Under the pieces are notes generated by a model. That model was given only the letters and a program-made list of their open reading frames with translations. It searched no databases and had not been told where the DNA came from. From assembly GCA_900752345.1 (NCBI GenBank), contig CAADVA010000016.1, positions 1 through 13,019 on the forward strand: a DNA stretch of 13,019 nt, written 5' to 3'. The stretch comes from an uncultured Collinsella sp. (GTDB lineage Bacteria > Actinomycetota > Coriobacteriia > Coriobacteriales > Coriobacteriaceae). Position 1 is the first letter of the stretch; the number at the start of each line of letters is the position of its first letter. Below are positions 1-6,195 of this stretch, piece after piece. A program made the position numbers and the translations under genes.

Positions 1-416
1 GGAAAAGGAATTTCTCGGGGCCGCCTCTCGGCGGCCTTGCGAAAAACAAATCCAAGTTAGACCATTTCAAATGGTTCGATGTCTGCCCGGATGCGACACT
101 GAAGTAAGTGTCCATCCTCGCAGTATCCGGTTCTCAAGGTGCACGCCTGCGCCGGTTCCCGGTTGCACCGGGCCGCGCGGCAAGGAGATATATTGCCAGA
201 CCGGAGGGGCCCCGGGGGCGGGAATCTGGCACTCCATATTTTGTTCACAAATGAATCGATCCTTCAGTTGTTCCACTGAAGTCATGTCTGAAGCATCGGC
301 TTCTGGTATTGGCGATGACCAGCTGGTTTATAGGTGTTGAGGCGTCGGCCATCTCTGCTGGGCTACTTTACTCTAAAGACATTAGGTTTTGGTTTCCTGT
401 CGGTAAAAGGCTGGTT
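1..416. other. Hairpin-rich stretch without a convincing gene
   Basis: I see no gene I can support here. Short ORFs on both strands (71-340 plus, 67-285 minus) have no recognisable domain and no clear ribosome binding site. The stretch carries several perfect short inverted repeats: 19-25/30-36 (7 bp, GGCCGCC/GGCGGCC), 61-66/70-75, 95-100/107-112, 158-163/167-172, 194-199/225-230 and 262-268/275-281 (7 bp). The first may be a terminator for minus-strand transcription, but its T-rich tail is weak. The rest could be a structured RNA or the remains of a mobile element; I cannot tell which. Confidence 0.5.
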
Positions 417-431
417 TTGGCCGCCAGGCGT
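417..431 (-). repeat. Degenerate copy of tRNA-Lys 3' end
   Basis: On the plus strand GGCCGCCAGGCGT (419-431) matches the complement of the tRNA-Lys acceptor/T-arm 3' side (702-714) at 11 of 13 positions. It is followed by a TTCGAACCC motif (445-453) and a terminator hairpin, the same order as in the better preserved copy at 518-537. It may be the oldest unit of the array. The match is short, so the call rests mainly on position and order. Confidence 0.4.
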
Positions 432-476
432 CCTTATATATAGAGAAGATCTGGTTCGAACCCGCGTCGCGACAAC

Positions 477-508
477 AAAAAAGCGACCGGCATCCGCCAG
501 TCGCTTTT
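477..508 (-). terminator. Rho-independent terminator, second in the tRNA-Lys tail
   Basis: A 9-bp stem (483-491 with 496-504, loop 492-495) is followed on the minus strand by six T (complement of 477-482). The one imperfect pair (488/499) is a G-U wobble only in minus-strand RNA, which fits that direction. Four T at 505-508 would give some plus-strand function too. It lies just after the displaced copy of the tRNA-Lys 3' end. Confidence 0.75.
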
Positions 509-517
509 CTATTCTAT

Positions 518-537
518 GGTGGGCCGTCAGGGGTTCG
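518..537 (-). repeat. Exact 20-nt copy of tRNA-Lys 3' end (att-like)
   Basis: These 20 bases are identical to 698-717, exactly 180 bp away: the last 16-17 nt of tRNA-Lys from within the T-loop (TTCG) to the discriminator base, plus two trailing C. Outside these 20 bases identity stops at once. Read on the minus strand the copy continues to a full CCA (complement of TGG at 517-519), whereas the functional gene reads CCC there. Duplications running from the T-loop to the tRNA 3' end are the usual footprint of tyrosine-recombinase integration into a tRNA gene. Confidence 0.8.
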
Positions 538-652
538 GGCCCGCTGCGCGGGCGACCGCTGCGGCGCTTTCGCGCCTTGCGCGCTGCGCTGGCAAACGCT
601 CGCGCGTTTCCTCAGCTCCGCGCCCTTTCGGGTTCGAACCCATGAAGGGGCG
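538..652. repeat. Hairpin-rich insert between tRNA-Lys 3'-end copies
   Basis: A GC-rich non-coding segment made of short inverted repeats, including CCCGCTGCGCGGG (540-552), GGCGCTTTCGCGCC (563-576) and AAACGC...GCGTTT (594-609). It ends in a compound hairpin: a 9-bp stem 621-629/644-652 enclosing the palindrome GGGTTCGAACCC (630-641), which matches a tRNA T-arm. GGGTTCG occurs at both ends of the insert (531-537 and 630-636), as a target duplication would. The last 44 nt resemble 12221-12264 in the tRNA-Gly array. Confidence 0.65.
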
Positions 653-654
653 AC

Positions 655-684
655 AAAAAAGACGGCCAACCGAAGTTGACCGCC
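655..684 (-). terminator. Rho-independent terminator of tRNA-Lys
   Basis: A 10-bp stem (661-670 with 675-684) closes a CGAA loop, which in minus-strand RNA is the very stable C(UUCG)G tetraloop. Six U follow (complement of 655-660). Both non-Watson-Crick positions (662/683 and 666/679) are G-U pairs only in minus-strand RNA. It sits 15 nt past the tRNA-Lys 3' end and should stop its transcription. Confidence 0.85.
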
Positions 685-699
685 TCAACAATCTTTGGG

Positions 700-772
700 T
701 GGGCCGTCAGGGGTTCGAACCCTGGACCTTGGGATTAAAAGTCCCCTGCTCTGCCAGCTGAGCTAACGGCCC
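700..772 (-). tRNA. tRNA-Lys (anticodon UUU)
   Basis: The minus strand folds as a complete tRNA. The acceptor is GGGCCGT/ACGGCCC with discriminator A. The D-arm contains TTAGCTCAGCTGGCAGAGC, the anticodon loop is CTTTTAA (anticodon UUU), and the T-arm is CAGGG-TTCGAAC-CCCTG, fully paired. The outermost anticodon-stem position looks unpaired. CCA is not encoded: the bases after the discriminator are CCC. The gene begins 28 bp after the stop of the M29 peptidase gene but has its own promoter and terminator. Confidence 0.96.
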
Positions 773-781
773 GCGGGTGGC

Positions 782-810
782 ATTGTACCACGGTCTGGGA
801 CTATTCCCAA
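782..810 (-). promoter_or_regulatory. Promoter of tRNA-Lys
   Basis: On the minus strand TTGGGA (805-810) and TACAAT (782-787) are separated by exactly 17 nt, and the -10 hexamer ends 9 nt before the mature tRNA 5' end. The -35 lies inside the last codons of the upstream peptidase gene. Both hexamers are close to the housekeeping sigma consensus. Confidence 0.65.
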
Positions 811-2081
811 CTCCATTGGCCGTTCTGGAAAATCACAACTTCGCGTCCATCGGGCGTAATGCCCACAATATCGATGTCGTCCGTACCGATCATAAAGTCG
901 ACGTGCGTGCTCGAAACGTTGACGCCATGCTCAATGAGCTCCTCTTTGGACATATCATATCCACCCTCAATGCACTCGGGGAAGCCGACTCCCAGTGCAA
1001 GATGGCAGCTGGCATTCTCGTCATAGAGCGTGTCATAGAACAGGATGCCGCTTTCGCGAATCGGCGTGTTCTTGGAAATGAGCGCAACCTCTCCCAGATG
1101 AGCAGCGCCCTCGTCAGTATCGATGATACTTGCGAGTGTCGCCTTTCCCACACGGGCGTCGTAATCCACCACACGACCGTTCTCGAACTTGATCCAAAAA
1201 TCGTCGACCTTGTTACCGTGATGGATAAGCGGCATTGCGGAATAGACGATTCCGTCAGCACGCATACGATCGGGCGAGGTGAAGACCTCCTCGGTGGGGA
1301 TGTTGGGGAAGAAGGGGTGACCGTCGGGGGTCTCGCCCTTACCGCCGGCCCACTCATGCCCCTTCGTCATACCAATTACCAGGTCGGTTCCATTCGAAGC
1401 GGTATAGCGCAGGCAGTCGAAACGATTTTCGTTCAGAAAGCGCAGGTTCTTTTCAAACGCCGCATCGTGAAGCTCCCAGTCACTCTCCGGATCTTGGCCG
1501 TCAGCACGGGCGGTATGCAGAATCGCAATCCATAGTTTATAGATTGCAACCTCATCGGCGTCTCCCGGGAACACCTCGCGCGCCCAAGCCACGACCGGCG
1601 CTCCGGCAATGCACCACGGGTTGATGTTGTAATCCAGTCCGCGGCGGAAAATCTTGCACTGCGTGTTCCTCGCCTTGGAAGCGGCAGCGGGCTTGGCAGG
1701 ATCGATGCCCTTGAGAGCGGCGGGGTCAGCACCCTCGATAAAGATAAAGCAGGCACCGTCCTGGGCCAGAGAATCCAGCTGTATGCGCTTCCACTCGGGC
1801 GTCTGCCCAAAATAGCTTTTCTCGACATGCTCGTACGCAAGCCTCGTCACGGCGTCGTCGGCCCAGATGACCGTCACGTGACCGGCACCGGCGTCATAAG
1901 CCTCCGCAACCACCACGCGCGCAAATGATGCGCACTCGACGGGAGACTGAACGACGACCTCCTGGCCGGGCTTAACGTTTACACCCTTGCGGACAACGAG
2001 ACGCGCATAATTTTTAATCTTGGGCTCAAGGGTCTTCATGCCCTCAAGAGCTTCCTCGACCGTTAGGGCAGCTCGAATCAT
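801..2081 (-). CDS. M29 family aminopeptidase (AmpS/PepS type)
   Basis: A cytoplasmic metallo-aminopeptidase that removes N-terminal residues from peptides, 426 aa, close to the roughly 410 aa usual for family M29. The two-metal site is recognisable: Glu264/265 (IPTEEV), Glu331 (HLGEVA), His360 (SCHLALG), His393 and Asp395 (THVDF). Glu265 to Glu331 to His360 to His393 to Asp395 has the spacing I remember for staphylococcal AmpS (66, 29, 33, 2). Seven residues after His360, where AmpS has a Tyr, this protein has Phe367. I chose the ATG at 2081 over the one at 2093: GGAGTGG (complement of 2085-2091) lies 3-6 nt before the inner ATG and overlaps the outer one, which has no ribosome binding site. 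Substrate preference cannot be read from the sequence. Confidence 0.93.
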   Translation of the reverse strand: MIRAALTVEEALEGMKTLEPKIKNYARLVVRKGVNVKPGQEVVVQSPVECASFARVVVAEAYDAGAGHVTVIWADDAVTRLAYEHVEKSYFGQTPEWKRIQLDSLAQDGACFIFIEGADPAALKGIDPAKPAAASKARNTQCKIFRRGLDYNINPWCIAGAPVVAWAREVFPGDADEVAIYKLWIAILHTARADGQDPESDWELHDAAFEKNLRFLNENRFDCLRYTASNGTDLVIGMTKGHEWAGGKGETPDGHPFFPNIPTEEVFTSPDRMRADGIVYSAMPLIHHGNKVDDFWIKFENGRVVDYDARVGKATLASIIDTDEGAAHLGEVALISKNTPIRESGILFYDTLYDENASCHLALGVGFPECIEGGYDMSKEELIEHGVNVSSTHVDFMIGTDDIDIVGITPDGREVVIFQNGQWSWE

Positions 2082-2096
2082 GTGCCACTCCATCTA

Positions 2097-2125
2097 TCTA
2101 TAGAACAGTAAAAAGGCGCGCCGCA
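2097..2125 (-). promoter_or_regulatory. Candidate promoter of the M29 peptidase
   Basis: On the minus strand TTGCGG (2121-2126) and TATAGA (2097-2102) are 18 nt apart. The -35 would lie in the loop and descending arm of the terminator that ends the upstream operon. Transcription would start only about 10-15 nt before the ATG at 2081, which again favours that inner start. The -35 match is moderate. Confidence 0.35.
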
Positions 2126-2140
2126 AAAACGACGCGCCTT
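2109..2140 (-). terminator. Rho-independent terminator of purC operon
   Basis: An 11-bp stem (AAGGCGCG... at 2130-2140 with 2113-2123, one G-U pair, loop of about 6 nt) runs into five U on the minus strand. It lies 30 bp after the stop of the membrane protein gene and separates the purC operon from the peptidase gene. Confidence 0.8.
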
Positions 2141-2170
2141 ATATCTTAGCGATATGTATGGATACAAACG

Positions 2171-2746
2171 CTACTTCTTCTTGGAGTCCTTCTTGTCCTC
2201 CTCGGCAGCCGAGCGCTCGATAAGAGCGTTGAGCTTGTTCTCGGACATGCCCTCGGCCTGCGCGCGGTACATGTTGCGCAAGGGACGAATACGAACGAAG
2301 TCGTAGATAAAGTCACCCAGGATGATGACATAGGACAAAACGATGCCGACCATCTGAACAGGACTGGACACCGTGCCGCCGGGAGCGAAGTAGAGCGAAG
2401 CCCAAATTGCCACGACGAGTACCATGCCGATGGCGAGCACGGCCCACCAGATACGACGGCGCTTGGTGTAGTCCTCATCCTGCTTGAGAAGAATATTCGA
2501 CACAGTATAGATACGATCCTCGCGAGCACGCTGCTTGGCCTTGCGGGCGCGCTTCTCCTCCTTGGAAAGGCCTTCCAGGTTTTCACCCTTCTCGAGCTCT
2601 TTGCGGCGAGCTTTAGACGAAGCCGGCACGACGCGAACGGAGCTCGCTGCTTGGCGGGCGGGTTTAGCAGATGCGGCGGACTTGCGCGCAACCCCGGTAA
2701 CTTCGTGGGATTGCGTGCGCTTGTTCGTGGCGCTACGGGTACTCAC
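2171..2746 (-). CDS. Small basic two-helix membrane protein, function unknown
   Basis: I do not recognise a named family. The 191-aa protein has a Lys/Arg/Ala-rich N-terminal region (1-98) with probable coiled-coil character around 43-78 (KARRKELEKGENLEG...EEKRARKAKQRARED), then two membrane helices at about 99-120 (IWWAVLAIGMVLVVAIW) and 131-151 (QMVGIVLSYVIILGDFIYDF). It ends in a charged tail (DKKDSKKK). By the positive-inside rule both ends should be cytoplasmic, with a short outside loop at 121-130. The GTG start follows directly on the purC stop (TAA then GTG), and its ribosome site AAGGAG (complement of 2756-2761) lies inside the purC end, so it is probably translationally coupled to purC. 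The basic N-terminus could bind nucleic acid or membrane phosphate groups, but this is a guess. Confidence 0.8.
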   Translation of the reverse strand: MSTRSATNKRTQSHEVTGVARKSAASAKPARQAASSVRVVPASSKARRKELEKGENLEGLSKEEKRARKAKQRAREDRIYTVSNILLKQDEDYTKRRRIWWAVLAIGMVLVVAIWASLYFAPGGTVSSPVQMVGIVLSYVIILGDFIYDFVRIRPLRNMYRAQAEGMSENKLNALIERSAAEEDKKDSKKK

Positions 2747-3634
2747 TTATGCGTTCTCCTTCATGCTTGTGAACTGGGAGCCCGTGATGATCTGGAAGGC
2801 CTCGCGATAGCGCTCGGACGTGCCATCGATGACCTCGGCGGGCAGGTGCGGGGTCTCCCCCGTCATATCCCAGTTGGCCTTGAGCCAATTGCGGACGAAT
2901 TGCTTGTCGTAGCTAGGCTGGATCTTGCCCTCCTCGTAGCTGGCGGCGGGCCAGAAACGGCTGGAGTCGGGCGTGAGGCACTCGTCGATCAGCGTGACCT
3001 TGCCATCGATAACACCAAACTCAAACTTGGTGTCGGCAATGATGATGCCACGGGTCGCTGCATACTCGGCAGCAGCCTTGTAGATCTTGAGAGACAGATC
3101 GCGAATCTGCGTGGCGATGTCCTCGCCAACGATCTCGCAGCAACGCTCAAACGAGATATTCTCGTCGTGATCACCGATCTCGGCCTTCGTGGACGGCGTG
3201 AACAGCGGCTCGGGAAGCTTGGAGGCCTCGGTCAGACCCTCGGGCAGCTGGATGCCGCAGACGGTGCCGTTCTCGTCATAGGTCTTCTTGCCCGAACCGG
3301 TCAGATAACCGCGGACGATGCACTCGATAGGAATCGTCTGGGCCTTCTTGACCAGCATGGCGCGGCCTGCGAGGTAGTCACGATACTCGGCAAACTCCTC
3401 GGGGAAATCCGCCGGATCGATGGAGACGAGGTGGTTGGGGACGATATCGGCAAACTTGTCGAACCAGAATGCCGAGATGCGGTTGAGCACCTCTCCCTTA
3501 AACGGAATCTCGTCGGGGAGAATAAAGTCGAACGCAGAAATGCGATCGGTGGCGACCATCAGCAGGTTTTCGCCGGCATCGTAGATATCACGAACCTTGC
3601 CACGGGAATCCGGACGACGCTCCATCGTTGTCAC
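2747..3634 (-). CDS. purC: Phosphoribosylaminoimidazole-succinocarboxamide synthase (SAICAR synthetase)
   Basis: Catalyses ATP-dependent ligation of aspartate to CAIR to give SAICAR in de novo purine synthesis, in the cytoplasm. Both family signatures are present: IPIECIVRGYLTGSG near residue 101 and LIDECLTPDSSRFW near residue 214. The N-terminal RGKVRDIYD and ATDRISAFD are the usual nucleotide-binding start. At 295 aa it is the length of the longer bacterial and yeast-like form. The longest start (GTG, 3643) overlaps its own AAGGAG; the in-frame GTG at 3634 lies 8 nt after AAGGAG (complement of 3643-3648), so I place the start there. The substrate chain links it to purB at 10555-11901, which is not in the same operon. 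Confidence 0.96.
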   Translation of the reverse strand: MTTMERRPDSRGKVRDIYDAGENLLMVATDRISAFDFILPDEIPFKGEVLNRISAFWFDKFADIVPNHLVSIDPADFPEEFAEYRDYLAGRAMLVKKAQTIPIECIVRGYLTGSGKKTYDENGTVCGIQLPEGLTEASKLPEPLFTPSTKAEIGDHDENISFERCCEIVGEDIATQIRDLSLKIYKAAAEYAATRGIIIADTKFEFGVIDGKVTLIDECLTPDSSRFWPAASYEEGKIQPSYDKQFVRNWLKANWDMTGETPHLPAEVIDGTSERYREAFQIITGSQFTSMKENA

Positions 3635-3665
3635 GTGAGTCACTCCTTACCTAAATACGACAGAA

Positions 3666-3685
3666 ATGCGGGTTCTTTCCCGCAT
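3666..3685 (-). terminator. Hairpin between the histidine kinase and purC, possible terminator or attenuator
   Basis: A perfect 7-bp stem ATGCGGG/CCCGCAT (3666-3672 with 3679-3685) with a 6-nt loop. The minus-strand tail is only TTCTGT, too weak for a firm terminator call. It lies in the 100-bp gap after the kinase stop and 31 nt before the purC start. It could end the kinase operon or be part of the purC leader. I see no purine-riboswitch core. Confidence 0.4.
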
Positions 3686-3743
3686 GTTTTCGCAAACTCG
3701 GAGCGGCAGGAACGCGGCCCCTCCTTCACCGAATAGCGAAAAG

Positions 3744-5309
3744 CTAGTGCTCCATTGTAGTAGATGCCGCGTCCGCCGTGTGCTCGCGAGGCAGATGAAT
3801 CGTAAAAGTCGTACCCTTTCCAAGCTCCGACTCCACGGATATGTAGCCATGGTGACGCTCGACGATTTGCTTGGTCACGGCGAGGCCAACGCCCAGGCCG
3901 CCGGCTTCGCGGGCGCGGCTGGCATCTGCGCGCCAAAATCGCCCGAAGATGCGCGACAGGTCGTCCTTGGCAATACCGATACCGGTATCCGAAACGGCAA
4001 TACTGACATGCTTGCGGTCACTGAGCACCGACACCACGACCCAACCGCCCTCGGGGGTGTAGCGCATGGCGTTGCTCATGAGGTTGATGACGCACTGCGT
4101 GATCATGTCGGGATCGGCCTCGACGACATCGTCGTGACCTTGGGTCTCGTCAGCAAAGCGCAAGCGCAGATCGCGGTCAACAAATAGGCGCTCCTGAGCG
4201 TTGACGATAGACCGCACAAAGGGAACCATGTCCACCGGTTCGAGATTGAGCGGCGCCGTGCTGTTTTCCATACGCGATAGGTCGAGCATCTGCTGCACCA
4301 AACGAGCCAGGCGGCGCGTCTCGGAAGCGACCGTCTCCAGATGCTCATCGTCGGTGGGATACACGCCGTCCTGCATGGCCTCGACCGTTGCAAGCATGGC
4401 CATGAGCGGCGTGCGAAGCTCGTGTGCGACATCCGAGGTCAGGCGCTTTTCGTGCTTCATATCTTTCTCGAGCGAGGTGGCCATCTCGTCAAAGGTCTCA
4501 CCCAACTGATCGATTTCATCGTCGCCGCGCAAACCGGTACGAGCGGACAAATCGCCGTCGCGAATTTGCTTGGCTGTGCTGGTTATACGATGAATCGGTC
4601 TGGTAAGCATGCGCGACACGAACGATCCGATAACAACTGAGATGCAGACCGCAACAACCGCGGCAAGGGCCATGGCGTTAAAAGTCTTTTCCCTAAACGC
4701 AGAATCCGCCTTGGTGAGCAGGGCATCGGAGCCGATAGCCCATAGCTTCACCTGTCCGACATGCTCGCCAGAAGACGTTATGATTTCGACGTTGGCAACG
4801 CTATCGGAGTCGGTGGGCGCCGACGAGACCGGGCTATGCGAGGCCTTTTTACCGCTCGAGCTGCTCGACGCCGATTCGCTCTCGCGCACATCGGCGGTCG
4901 CACTTGCCGAAGGCCATGAGTCGTCATAGACGACAACGCCCTTTTTGTTGACAACCTGCATACTCAGGTCGTCGGACACCAAGCTCGATGTCGCGACCGT
5001 GCGTAGCTCGCCCGCAGTCCAGTTGCCGTTTTCCTCGTACGACGTCGCAAGCTTTTCGGCGGCAGAATTGGCAATCTCGACGATATTGGAGCGCGTGTAA
5101 TCCGAAAAGACGGTACCCCACACAACGGAGACAACGCCCACCAGCACCAATACCGTCATGAGCGACGTCAGGGCAAAAGCCAAGGCCATGCGCGAGGGAT
5201 AGCTCATCGCTGGCCGTGAATCGGAACGAGGCGTGTTCCAACTTGCCTTGGAACCCGCCTCGTTCTCCTGCTTATGCTTTTGCCCAATTTCAAAGCGCGC
5301 AGGTGTCAT
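3744..5309 (-). CDS. Sensor histidine kinase (HAMP, HisKA, HATPase)
   Basis: Membrane sensor kinase of 521 aa, partner of the regulator encoded just upstream (11-bp gap). Order: cytoplasmic tail 1-40; TM1 about 42-66; extracytoplasmic sensor about 67-209; TM2 about 210-232; HAMP about 233-285; dimerisation domain with phospho-acceptor His296 in the H-box DVAHELRTPL; N-box with Asn409 and Asn413 (INLMSNAMRYTPEG); G1 DTGIGIA (441-447); F-box RIFGRFWR; G2 GGLGVGLA (470-477). All catalytic motifs are intact, so it should autophosphorylate. The sensor contains a low-complexity Ser/Ala/Asp stretch (133-170, with SASSSSSG), probably a flexible linker outside the cell. The ATG start has a moderate AGGGA site overlapping the regulator's stop. 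Met35 is a possible shorter start but lacks a ribosome site. The signal sensed is unknown. Confidence 0.94.
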   Translation of the reverse strand: MTPARFEIGQKHKQENEAGSKASWNTPRSDSRPAMSYPSRMALAFALTSLMTVLVLVGVVSVVWGTVFSDYTRSNIVEIANSAAEKLATSYEENGNWTAGELRTVATSSLVSDDLSMQVVNKKGVVVYDDSWPSASATADVRESESASSSSSGKKASHSPVSSAPTDSDSVANVEIITSSGEHVGQVKLWAIGSDALLTKADSAFREKTFNAMALAAVVAVCISVVIGSFVSRMLTRPIHRITSTAKQIRDGDLSARTGLRGDDEIDQLGETFDEMATSLEKDMKHEKRLTSDVAHELRTPLMAMLATVEAMQDGVYPTDDEHLETVASETRRLARLVQQMLDLSRMENSTAPLNLEPVDMVPFVRSIVNAQERLFVDRDLRLRFADETQGHDDVVEADPDMITQCVINLMSNAMRYTPEGGWVVVSVLSDRKHVSIAVSDTGIGIAKDDLSRIFGRFWRADASRAREAGGLGVGLAVTKQIVERHHGYISVESELGKGTTFTIHLPREHTADAASTTMEH

Positions 5310-5320
5310 ATGTGATTTCC

Positions 5321-6043
5321 CTATTTCTCGTCCGACTTATCGGTCTTGGCCGGAGCCTCGAAGCGATAACCGACGCCGTGAACGGTGTAGAGCCACTTAG
5401 GCTTCTTGGGGTCGTCGCCCAGCTTGGCGCGAAGGTTCTTGACGTGACTGTCGATGGTGCGCTCGTAGCCCTCAAAGTCATAGCCGAGCACCTTCTCGAC
5501 CAGCTCCATACGGTTATAGACGCGACCAGGATGGCGAGCAAGCGTGGTGAGCAGCTTAAACTCGGAAGCAGTCAGGTCTACTTCCTTGTCCTCGACCAAG
5601 ATCTTGTGGCCCGAGATATCGATGACCAGATCGCCAAAGTCGAGCACCTCAACGGCGGGCTCGTCTGCCTGGTGAGCACGACGGAACAGGGCGCGGACGC
5701 GGGCGACGAGCTCACGCGGCGAGAACGGCTTAATCAGGTAGTCGTCGGCACCAAGCTCAAGGCCGATGATGCGATCCTCGATCTCGCCCTTGGCCGTCAG
5801 CATAATGATGGGGACATCCGAGGTGTCGCGAATGGTGCGGCAAACGCGCTCGCCGGGAATCTTGGGGAGCATAAGGTCGAGCACAACCAGGTCGAACTGG
5901 TGCTTCTCGAACTCCTCGATCGCAGACTGGCCGTCCCCGACGCCAACAACCCAGTAGCCCTCGCGCTCGAGATAGGCAGCGACAGCGTCACGGATTGCCT
6001 TCTCGTCCTCGACCAGCAGAATCTTTTTTGCATCTGAAGCCAT
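5321..6043 (-). CDS. OmpR/PhoB-family response regulator
   Basis: A 240-aa DNA-binding regulator, first gene of the two-component operon. The receiver domain spans about 7-120: acidic pair Glu12/Asp13 (LLVEDE), phospho-acceptor Asp56 (LVVLDLMLP), switch Thr83 (MLTAK) and Lys105 (YLIKPF). The winged-helix domain (about 134-230) shows the usual EVDLTASEFKLL, recognition helix GYERTIDSHVKNLRAKL and wing TVHGVGYRF. An open frame extends upstream to a TTG at 6064, but the ATG at 6043 has a run of G (complement of 6051-6056) 7 nt before it, so I start there. Target genes are not evident. The family commonly binds direct repeats, and I could not identify a clear pair in its own promoter region. Confidence 0.95.
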   Translation of the reverse strand: MASDAKKILLVEDEKAIRDAVAAYLEREGYWVVGVGDGQSAIEEFEKHQFDLVVLDLMLPKIPGERVCRTIRDTSDVPIIMLTAKGEIEDRIIGLELGADDYLIKPFSPRELVARVRALFRRAHQADEPAVEVLDFGDLVIDISGHKILVEDKEVDLTASEFKLLTTLARHPGRVYNRMELVEKVLGYDFEGYERTIDSHVKNLRAKLGDDPKKPKWLYTVHGVGYRFEAPAKTDKSDEK

Positions 6044-6082
6044 AACACGGCCCCCCTGTCTCAATTAGCTAAGAACAAGCCC

Positions 6083-6088
6083 ATTTTA
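6083..6088 (-). promoter_or_regulatory. Candidate -10 of the two-component operon
   Basis: TAAAAT on the minus strand, 39 nt before the regulator ATG, in an AT-rich patch. No good -35 lies 16-18 nt upstream, where the arm of the strong 6099-6137 hairpin falls instead. An activator-dependent or autoregulated promoter would fit, but the call is weak. Confidence 0.3.
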
Positions 6089-6098
6089 ACGCACCTAT

Positions 6099-6137
6099 GC
6101 CCGCCGAGCACCGCTACAGTGCGGCGGCTCGGCGGGC
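6099..6137. other. Strong GC hairpin between lipoprotein and two-component genes
   Basis: Perfect 11-bp inverted repeat GCCCGCCGAGC/GCTCGGCGGGC (6099-6109 with 6127-6137), with an inner 4-bp stem CCGC/GCGG and a TACAGT loop. There is no T-run on either side, so it is not a standard intrinsic terminator, though it lies where the transcript of the upstream lipoprotein operon should end. It could protect that 3' end, act as a terminator without a U-tract, or be a protein-binding dyad overlapping the regulator promoter. Confidence 0.6.
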
Positions 6138-6195
6138 GGCACTCACAATTACAACGCGTTTATTCCCCCGTTGGCGCCCTTTTAACCCCTCGGCG

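Noticed and set aside
67..340. Small ORFs on both strands (67-285 minus, 71-340 plus)
   Set aside because: No recognisable domain, no clear ribosome binding site, biased Pro/Gly/Arg/Cys content typical of GC-rich non-coding sequence, and overlap with several hairpins.
443..453. GGTTCGAACCC as part of a further tRNA gene
   Set aside because: Neither strand gives a paired T-stem and acceptor around it; it fits better as the T-arm-like part of a decayed repeat unit.
777..1535. Long plus-strand open frame of 252 codons
   Set aside because: It lies entirely antisense to the M29 peptidase, whose catalytic residues are intact; long antisense frames are common in high-GC genes.
2651..3736. Plus-strand open frame of 361 codons
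   Set aside because: Antisense shadow of purC and the gene after it; the translation is rich in Leu/Gly/Asp without any domain.
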